Assembly (NCBI RefSeq): GCF_042662685.1
Contig: NZ_JBHSYO010000014.1
Coordinates: forward strand, 1 to 20,613
DNA: 20,613 nucleotides
Direction: 5' to 3'
DNA from: Pseudobowmanella zhangzhouensis
GTDB taxonomy: Bacteria; Pseudomonadota; Gammaproteobacteria; Enterobacterales; Alteromonadaceae
Shown: one piece after another, positions 15,055-20,613 of the stretch
How positions within the stretch are numbered: the first letter of the stretch is position 1
Layout of the letters: the number at the start of each line of letters is the position of its first letter
The notes under the pieces: generated by a model
Database searches by the model: none
The model's input: only the letters and a program-made list of their open reading frames with translations
Told to the model about the DNA's origin: nothing
Made by a program: the position numbers and the translations under genes

Positions 15055-17088
15055 ATGTCTGTGCCCACCAACACCAGAGAATCATCTGCAAATTTCGATT
15101 TGTTCGATCTGTTACAGCTTATCTGGAATCGTAAGTTCAGTATTTTGTTGTTAGCTATCTGTTTGATGGCGCCAGGCTTTTATTACGTAATGCAATTGCC
15201 AAAAGAGTACACAGCCACCGGCAGTATATTATTGGCCAGCGGTGCGCCTAATATTGCGCATCCAGCCGTTAACTTTATGCCCGATTTTGCCGATGACCGC
15301 CTAGATACCTACATGGAGTTTATCGATTCTCGACAGTTTCTCGCAAAAGTGGTCAAAGAAATGGGGCTGGCCAGTAAATTCAATCTAGAGGGTAATGAAG
15401 AAGAACGCGAAGCTCATGCGATTGATATTTTAGATGCGCGTTTGCAGGTCAGTCAGATTAAAAGCACGGAAATGCTGAAGGTCAGCTATAGCGATCCCTC
15501 GCCGCGTTTGGCGGCGGAAATTGTTAATCATATCGGCCCGTCCTTTTTTGACTTTTATGACCAAATGCAGCGCCAACGCGTAAGTGATTCCACTGTGCGG
15601 CTTAATGTGCAAGTCAGTGAGTTGAATGAACGCGTTGTAACGGCTGAACAAAAATTACAGGAATATCTGGATCAGAACGCGATTATTGACGTTGACGCGC
15701 AGTCTGACTTAATACAAACCAAAATCAGTACTTTGATGCGAGAAATGCTGAGCAATGATCGTTCATTGTCTGAACTCACGCAAACCCGACAGATGGTTGG
15801 TGACCTACCGACGAAAGAGTTACTCAAATCGGTTTCCTGGATAGCAGAAAACCCTTTGGTTCAGGAAATTCTGCGTCAGGTATTGTTGCAGGAAAAAAAA
15901 TTGGCGGAAGTTGCCAAGCGCTATCTTCACAAGCATCCCAAATACATCACGGAGAAATCCAGCCTTGACTCGCTGAACGCTCAATTAGATGAACGGGTGA
16001 AACAAATTGCCGGTTCAATACAGCAGAAAATTGCTCAGTTAAATAGTCGTCAGGTGCAGTTGGAAGCAGATATAGCGAAGGAAAAATTGGCATTGAGCGA
16101 ACTCAGTCGCCAACAGGTTGAACTGGCAAAATTGAACAAGGAAGTCGAGTCCGCGCATACTCTGTACGAATTATTTTTGTCCCGCTTGCAGGAGTCTGAA
16201 GTGCTGAAGGATACCGGGCAGGATGTGCAATTCGCTGTGGTTGATTACGCCATCGTACCCCAATATCCAGCAAAGCCGCGGACGAAATTGTTATTTGCGA
16301 TGATTGCATTTATGGCTTTGGCGACAAGCGCAGCATTTTGGGTGATGTTACAACTGCTGAATAACAAGCTAGGGCGCTTGCACATGGTTGTGAAGCGATA
16401 TGGCGTATCAGTGCTTGCGCACTTGCCCAAAGAGAGATCCCGGGGTCAGATTTTGCTGAGCTCCAAAGGTGAAACAAGTCACATTTTCGCAGAAGCAATT
16501 CGGGAAATTCGTACCTCTTTGTTGCTAGCCGCGGAAACTAAAAAACGGCGTCTGATTGCGATTACGTCTATACAAAAAGGCCATGGCAAAGCCACAGTCG
16601 CGGCAAATTTGGCACAATCGTTTAGTAATATGGAACCTGTAATGTTGTCCGATGTAGATTTACAGGATCCATCTATTGCCAGTGCATTTGGTTTACCTGC
16701 ACGTCACCCGGGCATTCGTGATTTGTTAGAGGGCGAGAGCAAATTTACTCAATGCGTGCACTACGAGAATAACGGACGACTTGCCGTGTTGGCGGCAGGA
16801 CGGCCGACAAGCGATCCGGCAGCACTATTATCGACGGCAAAAGCGCGATTATTGTTGGCGAAATTGGCAGGCCTGTATAAACGTATCGTACTTGATGCGC
16901 CACCGGTGCATTCAATTAGTGACGCATTGCTGCTTTCCAAGATCAGTACCGGTATTGTACTGGTGTGTGATGTGGATAAAACCACCCCGGAGCGCTTGTC
17001 TGAAACCTTGGCGATCTTCCAGGAAACCAATGCTCCGCTGTTAGGGGTGGTGTTCAATCGCGTGCGCGCAGTTAAGCGGGCGCGCTAA
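15055..17088 (+). CDS. Wzc-like polysaccharide co-polymerase with degenerate BY-kinase domain
   Basis: The 677-residue PCP-2a-type protein has a first membrane segment at about 30-50, a long periplasmic region with coiled-coil (about 180-385), a Pro-rich motif before the second segment (YPAKPRTK, 404-411; membrane 412-432), and a cytosolic P-loop domain. The Walker A region reads ITSIQKGHGKAT (503-514). Lys512 is present, but Ala513 stands where Ser/Thr is expected, and the normal P-G-E-G-K-S/T context is altered. Walker A' (DVDLQDP, 533-539) and Walker B (VLDAPP, 612-617) remain. The C-terminus (...NRVRAVKRAR) has no Tyr cluster. Chain-length control and bridging to the OPX protein are likely; tyrosine autophosphorylation seems unlikely. 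It is the last gene of the operon and starts 4 bases after the OPX stop. Confidence 0.9.
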   Translation: MSVPTNTRESSANFDLFDLLQLIWNRKFSILLLAICLMAPGFYYVMQLPKEYTATGSILLASGAPNIAHPAVNFMPDFADDRLDTYMEFIDSRQFLAKVVKEMGLASKFNLEGNEEEREAHAIDILDARLQVSQIKSTEMLKVSYSDPSPRLAAEIVNHIGPSFFDFYDQMQRQRVSDSTVRLNVQVSELNERVVTAEQKLQEYLDQNAIIDVDAQSDLIQTKISTLMREMLSNDRSLSELTQTRQMVGDLPTKELLKSVSWIAENPLVQEILRQVLLQEKKLAEVAKRYLHKHPKYITEKSSLDSLNAQLDERVKQIAGSIQQKIAQLNSRQVQLEADIAKEKLALSELSRQQVELAKLNKEVESAHTLYELFLSRLQESEVLKDTGQDVQFAVVDYAIVPQYPAKPRTKLLFAMIAFMALATSAAFWVMLQLLNNKLGRLHMVVKRYGVSVLAHLPKERSRGQILLSSKGETSHIFAEAIREIRTSLLLAAETKKRRLIAITSIQKGHGKATVAANLAQSFSNMEPVMLSDVDLQDPSIASAFGLPARHPGIRDLLEGESKFTQCVHYENNGRLAVLAAGRPTSDPAALLSTAKARLLLAKLAGLYKRIVLDAPPVHSISDALLLSKISTGIVLVCDVDKTTPERLSETLAIFQETNAPLLGVVFNRVRAVKRAR

Positions 17089-17102
17089 ATTTCAAACAGT
17101 CA

Positions 17103-17111
17103 TGTTACACT
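17103..17111 (+). promoter_or_regulatory. Candidate extended -10 promoter for murB
   Basis: TG-T-TACACT fits an extended -10 element (TACACT matches TATAAT at 4 of 6). No good -35 is visible. Transcription would start near 17118, leaving a leader of only 12-24 bases before the possible murB starts. It would separate the housekeeping genes from the exopolysaccharide operon, which has no clear terminator. Confidence 0.35.
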
Positions 17112-17129
17112 CTGGCTAATGCCAACCAG

Positions 17130-18137
17130 TTGTTTATTAATGTGATTCAGTTATCTACCCGCCATACCTTCGGTTTATCTTCCTGTGCGCAGGCCGAGGT
17201 CGTGTTGTCGTCTCTTGAGCAGGTCGTAGCCTGGTGCAAGCAACCCCGTGATCATTTTTATATTCTCGGCGGTGGCAGTAACAGCATATTCGTTGAGGAT
17301 TATCCTGGCTGCATCGTGCAGGTGGCATTACGCGGTATTGAATTAACCGAGCGTGAAGATAGCTGGCAATTGCGTGTTGCCGCGGGCGAGAACTGGCATC
17401 AGCTGGTGGCCTGGAGTATTGAGCAAGGTATTAATGGGTTGGAAAATCTGGCGTTGATCCCCGGTACAGTCGGTGCGGCGCCAATCCAGAATATTGGTGC
17501 CTATGGCCGTGAAGTGGCCGACTTTATCGCGATGGTGGATGCGGTGGAGATAGGCAGTGGTAAACCATTGCAGTTTAGCAATCAGGCCTGCCAGTTCGGT
17601 TATCGTGACAGCGTTTTCAAGCAGCAGTGGGCTAACCGTTGCCTGGTTACCGCCGTCACTTTTGAGCTGCCTAAACAGTGGCAGGCGCAAATCAATTATG
17701 CAGGGTTAGACACGCTGGATAAGCCCGATGCAGCAACTATTTTTGCCAAGGTGATTCGGGTGCGCCAACAAAAGCTACCGGATCCGGCCGTGCAGGGAAA
17801 TGCCGGTAGCTTCTTCAAAAATCCGGTGGTTGACGCTCAGGTATTTAATACGCTGCAACATGATTTTGTCAGCATCCCACACTACGTGCAGGCGGATGGG
17901 CAGATTAAGATCCCGGCAGCGTGGCTCATCGATCAGTGTGGCTTTAAGGGTCAAACCCGCGGTGGGGTAATTTGCCACCCGAATCAGCCGTTAGTTTTAG
18001 CCAATAATGGTAGTGCTAAAGGCGATGACGTGGTGGCCTTTGCCCGCGAAATCCGCGATACGGTATGGAACAGATTCGCCATTCTGTTGGAAAACGAAGT
18101 GCGCCTGGTTGGCCGGCATGGACTCATTACCCTATGA
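17130..18137 (+). CDS. murB: UDP-N-acetylenolpyruvoylglucosamine reductase
   Basis: The 335-residue protein (331 if GTG 17142 is the start) aligns along its length with E. coli MurB (342 residues). It has HTFGL near the N-terminus, the FAD-binding GGGSN (47-51), GAGENWH-type AAGENWH (84-90), GLENLALIPGTVGAAPIQNIGAYG, FGYRDSVF, NAGSFFKNP with catalytic Ser227, and Glu in LENEVRLVG near the C-terminus. It makes UDP-MurNAc for peptidoglycan, using NADPH and FAD. No ATG start exists; TTG 17130 and GTG 17142 are both possible and neither has a Shine-Dalgarno sequence. It overlaps birA by four bases (ATGA). This gene begins the conserved chromosomal backbone of the window. Confidence 0.95.
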   Translation: MFINVIQLSTRHTFGLSSCAQAEVVLSSLEQVVAWCKQPRDHFYILGGGSNSIFVEDYPGCIVQVALRGIELTEREDSWQLRVAAGENWHQLVAWSIEQGINGLENLALIPGTVGAAPIQNIGAYGREVADFIAMVDAVEIGSGKPLQFSNQACQFGYRDSVFKQQWANRCLVTAVTFELPKQWQAQINYAGLDTLDKPDAATIFAKVIRVRQQKLPDPAVQGNAGSFFKNPVVDAQVFNTLQHDFVSIPHYVQADGQIKIPAAWLIDQCGFKGQTRGGVICHPNQPLVLANNGSAKGDDVVAFAREIRDTVWNRFAILLENEVRLVGRHGLITL

Positions 18138-19108
18138 GCGCCCGTGGTGAACAGGTCCGCAGTGAAATAATCCACATTCTGGCTGATGGAGCGTTTCACT
18201 CAGGTCAGCAATTAGGTGAGCGTCTGGCCATCAGTCGGGTGGCGATAGCCAAACATGTGGCCACCTTGGCGCAATTGGGTCTGGAAGTGCATTCCCTCAC
18301 CGGTAAAGGCTACCGGCTTGCTCATCCCCTTACCCTTTTAGATGAACAGCACATAAAGCACCACTTGCATCGCCCGGATACCCCCTTAAACCTGCATCAT
18401 GTGGTGGGCTCCACCAATGACATCATTAAACAGCAGATTGGTCACTGGCCAAGCGGGGCGGTGTGTCTTGCTGAAGCACAAACGGCCGGACGTGGCCGAC
18501 AAGGTAAGAGTTGGCTGTCACCTTTCGCCAGTAGCTTATATCTGTCGATGTATTGGAATTTTACCCTGGGCTATCAGCAAATTAGTGGCCTGAGTCTGGT
18601 GGTCGGGGTGGCGATCGCCTCTACCCTCAAGCGTTTGAATATCAACAATGTCGGGCTGAAGTGGCCTAATGATGTCTATGTGAACGGCAAAAAAATCGCC
18701 GGCGTGCTGGTGGAACTGGAGGGACAAGTCGGCGGAGAGTGTCACGCTATTATCGGTACCGGCCTCAATATTCGGTTACCTCAGCAGGCCGAGCAAATCG
18801 ATCAGCCGTGGACGGATGTGGCGAATGAATTGTCGGGTGAGGTTGACCGCAATCAGCTTTGTGCCAATCTCATTAACGAATTACAGCGTTGTTTAACAGA
18901 CTTTGAGGCAAGGGGCTTTACTCCCTTGCTAGAACAGTGGCGTGCGTTTGATTATCTGGCTGACCAGCCGGTGAGCTTGTTAGCCGGTCAACAGGTCATT
19001 GAAGGGGTTGCCCGCGGAGTGAACAACCAAGGCGCACTGCTAATTGATACGCCAAGCGGTCAGCGTACATTCTATGGAGGAGAGGTGAGTGTCAGACGCC
19101 GTACTTAA
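18134..19108 (+). CDS. birA: Biotin-protein ligase / biotin operon repressor
   Basis: ATG 18134 (324 residues) overlaps the murB stop as ATGA and gives the normal N-terminus; the in-frame ATG at 18065 would lie inside murB. Residues about 1-62 form a winged helix-turn-helix (LGERLAISRVAIAKHVATL, ending TGKGYRL). The catalytic domain has STND (93-96), GRGRQGKSW (119-127, biotinyl-AMP binding), KWPNDVYVNGKKIAGVLVE (176-194) and a C-terminal SH3-like domain (GVARGVNNQGALLI). It attaches biotin to carboxyl-carrier proteins and, having the DNA-binding domain, probably represses the biotin genes. It overlaps coaX by 20 bases. Confidence 0.96.
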   Translation: MSARGEQVRSEIIHILADGAFHSGQQLGERLAISRVAIAKHVATLAQLGLEVHSLTGKGYRLAHPLTLLDEQHIKHHLHRPDTPLNLHHVVGSTNDIIKQQIGHWPSGAVCLAEAQTAGRGRQGKSWLSPFASSLYLSMYWNFTLGYQQISGLSLVVGVAIASTLKRLNINNVGLKWPNDVYVNGKKIAGVLVELEGQVGGECHAIIGTGLNIRLPQQAEQIDQPWTDVANELSGEVDRNQLCANLINELQRCLTDFEARGFTPLLEQWRAFDYLADQPVSLLAGQQVIEGVARGVNNQGALLIDTPSGQRTFYGGEVSVRRRT

Positions 19109-19826
19109 GCTGTTGATCGATGTGGGCAATAGCCGGGTCAAATATGGCCTGACCGACGGCCAGCATATTGTCGCCACCGGCATGGTTGATGATATGGCAC
19201 AGTGGCTACCGCTTTGTGAGCGGGTCAATCAGGTTTATCTGGCTTCAGTCGGTCAGCCTGAGAAGGTTGAACAACTTCGCACGCTGTTCTCGCAACAATC
19301 CATCCCCGTCGTTGAGGTAGCCAGCCAGTCACAGTTTGGCGAATTGAAAAACGCGTATCTTGATGCTGGTAAATTAGGTGTCGATCGCTGGCTGGCGATG
19401 CTCAGCTGTCGTCATGGGTATAAAGGTAATTTTGCGGTGCTGGATTTTGGTACGGCGATGACCTGTGATTTTGTGCTGGCCAGTGGTCAGCACCTCGGTG
19501 GCTGGATAGCACCGGGCTTTCAAACGATGCACGGCGCGCTGTTTGCAAAAACAACGCTGCCCCACAGTACATTACCGGATTTGCTCGACACAACACCTGC
19601 ACGTCAAACCCAGGGGGCGATTTATAATGGCTGCCTGGCGGCGATGAATGGTTTGATTCGCGAAGCAGAATATCAGTTGAGCTTACATGAAGGCGAATAT
19701 CGGCTTTATGTGACTGGTGGCGATGCCAGATATCTGCCGATTGAACAAAACCCACGGGTATTTGCCGCCAATGAAGCGGTTTTATTTGGTCTGCATTTGC
19801 TTGCAAGTGCCGATTTCGCGGAATAA
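19089..19826 (+). CDS. coaX: Type III pantothenate kinase
   Basis: The 245-residue protein of the ASKHA fold has the CoaX motifs DVGNSRVKYG (11-20), GVDRW (97-101), DFGTAMTCD (119-127) and GGWIAPG (137-143). It phosphorylates pantothenate, the first step of coenzyme A synthesis, and type III enzymes need a monovalent cation and resist CoA feedback. The start is GTG with a strong GGAGGAGAGG upstream, inside birA. Enterobacteria have the unrelated coaA at this place; birA-coaX is common in other gammaproteobacteria. No strong terminator follows; A6/T6 complementary tracts at 19862-19867 and 19872-19877 are too weak. Confidence 0.94.
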   Translation: MSDAVLKLLIDVGNSRVKYGLTDGQHIVATGMVDDMAQWLPLCERVNQVYLASVGQPEKVEQLRTLFSQQSIPVVEVASQSQFGELKNAYLDAGKLGVDRWLAMLSCRHGYKGNFAVLDFGTAMTCDFVLASGQHLGGWIAPGFQTMHGALFAKTTLPHSTLPDLLDTTPARQTQGAIYNGCLAAMNGLIREAEYQLSLHEGEYRLYVTGGDARYLPIEQNPRVFAANEAVLFGLHLLASADFAE

Positions 19827-19890
19827 TTGCTCGAATTGTTTGCAAAGTGAGCGGTTGAATCAAAAAACACGATTTTTTCCAAATTTACTA

Positions 19891-19919
19891 TTGCGCTGCC
19901 AAAAGAGTTTCTCTAAAAT
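19891..19919 (+). promoter_or_regulatory. Promoter of the tRNA-tuf operon
   Basis: TTGCGC (19891-19896), 17-base spacer, TAAAAT (19914-19919), then a GC-rich discriminator (CCGCACCC) as in stringently controlled stable-RNA promoters. An A/T-rich tract at 19861-19890 could act as an UP element. The first tRNA begins about 20 bases downstream of the -10. Confidence 0.7.
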
Positions 19920-19939
19920 CCGCACCCACTTGATGCACG

Positions 19940-20015
<76 letters not shown>

Positions 20016-20030
20016 TCATCAAGTAACTCT

Positions 20031-20115
<85 letters not shown>

Positions 20116-20145
20116 TATTACCGGTATCGGCAATAGCGGATACCC

Positions 20146-20218
20146 GCACTGAAAAGTGCACCAGCAAGCATCGCCAAGGCGATGCTTTGTTGTGAAAGCA
20201 AGTAATAACTTGCTGGTG
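20146..20218 (+). other. Structured spacer RNA between tRNA-Tyr and tRNA-Gly
   Basis: A 10-bp perfect stem CACCAGCAAG/CTTGCTGGTG (20159-20168/20209-20218) encloses two hairpins: CATCGCC/GGCGATG (20169-20175/20178-20184) and CTTT/AAAG (20185-20188/20195-20198). Just upstream is GCACT-GAAA-AGTGC (20146-20159). An alternative hairpin GCAAGT-AATA-ACTTGC (20198-20213) would compete with the outer stem. It could be a processing element or a small RNA. No T tract follows, so it is not a plain terminator. Confidence 0.45.
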
Positions 20219-20291
20219 TGACAGAGTGGCGACGCGCAATTCTACACCCAAAAAGTTTTCTTGGGATGAGGTGGCCTCAAGAGATTAGGAT

Positions 20292-20367
<76 letters not shown>

Positions 20368-20377
20368 ATATATCAGT

Positions 20378-20453
20378 GCTGATATAGCTCAGTCGGTAGA
20401 GCGCACCCTTGGTAAGGGTGAGGTCGGCAGTTCGAATCTGCCTATCAGCACCA
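20378..20453 (+). tRNA. tRNA-Thr (anticodon GGT)
   Basis: A 76-base tRNA with acceptor GCTGATA/TATCAGC, D-loop TAGCTCAGTCGGTAGAGC, anticodon loop TTGGTAA, T-loop AGTTCGAATCT and encoded CCA. It lies 10 bases after tRNA-Gly and corresponds to thrT. Confidence 0.97.
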
Positions 20454-20476
20454 CTTCTCTGCTCCTTCATTCCCTG

Positions 20477-20492
20477 TTTCGGGCAACCGAAA
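20477..20492 (+). other. Small hairpin with GCAA tetraloop in the tuf leader
   Basis: TTTCGG-GCAA-CCGAAA lies between tRNA-Thr(GGT) and the tuf start. There is no T run after it. It may be an RNA-processing site or mRNA-stability element that separates the tRNA part from the tuf message. Confidence 0.35.
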
Positions 20493-20531
20493 ACCTTTAA
20501 CTTCACTGTAATTGCTTGGGAATGAAAAACA

Positions 20532-20613
20532 ATGGCAAAAGAAAAGTTTGAACGTACGAAACCGCACGTCAACGTAGGTACAATCGGCCACGTTGACCAC
20601 GGTAAAACCACAC
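20532..20613 (+). CDS. tuf: Elongation factor Tu (5' end only)
   Basis: The first 27 codons are present (MAKEKFERTKPHVNVG...), including the G1 P-loop GHVDHGKT at residues 19-26, before the sequence leaves the window. EF-Tu delivers aminoacyl-tRNA to the ribosome as a GTPase. The gene follows four tRNAs in the order thr-tyr-gly-thr-tuf, so it corresponds to tufB of enterobacteria and is probably co-transcribed with the tRNAs. The ribosome site (GGGA in TTGGGAATG) is modest. Confidence 0.97.
   Translation, partial: MAKEKFERTKPHVNVGTIGHVDHGKTT

Noticed and set aside
17062..17095. GCGCGC hairpin at the end of the Wzc-like gene as terminator
   Set aside because: The stem is only 6 bp with a 10-base loop and the following sequence (TAAATTTC) lacks a T run.
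19861..19880. A6...T6 inverted repeat after coaX as terminator
   Set aside because: The stem would be only A-T pairs with no G-C core; it is better read as an AT-rich element upstream of the tRNA promoter.

Overview
The window looks like a chromosomal segment of a marine-type gammaproteobacterium, probably of the Alteromonadales. The right-hand third (17.1-20.6 kb) has the order murB - birA - pantothenate kinase - tRNA-Thr(TGT) - tRNA-Tyr(GTA) - tRNA-Gly(TCC) - tRNA-Thr(GGT) - tuf. Enterobacteria carry the same order directly downstream of the rrnB ribosomal RNA operon. The pantothenate kinase here is type III (CoaX) instead of CoaA. At the far left are a short stretch resembling the 3' end of 5S rRNA and a strong rRNA-type terminator. 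The 17 kb between them therefore looks like an accessory island set into the conserved rrn-murB junction.

The island has two arms diverging from about 2.9-3.0 kb. The left arm (minus strand, 381-2905) encodes a PqqD-like/HprK-like kinase fusion, an overlapping nucleotidyltransferase-fold protein (PF14907 type), and a 60-residue peptide. The peptide has a twin-arginine-like, signal-like leader and a short Cys-containing tail (SCRGNGKVGC), and it has its own promoter and terminator. No known enzyme product can be assigned. The arrangement suggests a peptide-modification system and is the most interesting part of the window.

The right arm (plus strand, 3015-17088) is a tightly packed, mostly overlapping Wzx/Wzy-type exopolysaccharide operon. 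Its order is flippase, GT4 glycosyltransferase, polymerase, two more GT4 glycosyltransferases, PglC-like initiating phosphoglycosyl transferase, PglD-like acetyltransferase, PglE-like aminotransferase, PglF-like 4,6-dehydratase, outer-membrane beta-barrel, short OPX (Wza-like) protein, and a Wzc-like co-polymerase with a degenerate kinase domain. The pgl-like block predicts an initiating diacetamido-trideoxyhexose of the N,N'-diacetylbacillosamine type. Three further transferases extend it to a repeat of perhaps four sugars. Wzx flips the repeat, Wzy polymerises it, and the PCP, OPX and barrel proteins export it.

The housekeeping genes on the right look more GC-rich than the island: one sampled 60-base line of the left arm has 24 G/C and one of birA has 34. 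No convincing terminator separates the exopolysaccharide operon from murB. The tRNA-tuf operon has a good sigma70-type promoter and a hairpin-rich spacer between tRNA-Tyr and tRNA-Gly. The tuf gene runs off the right edge.
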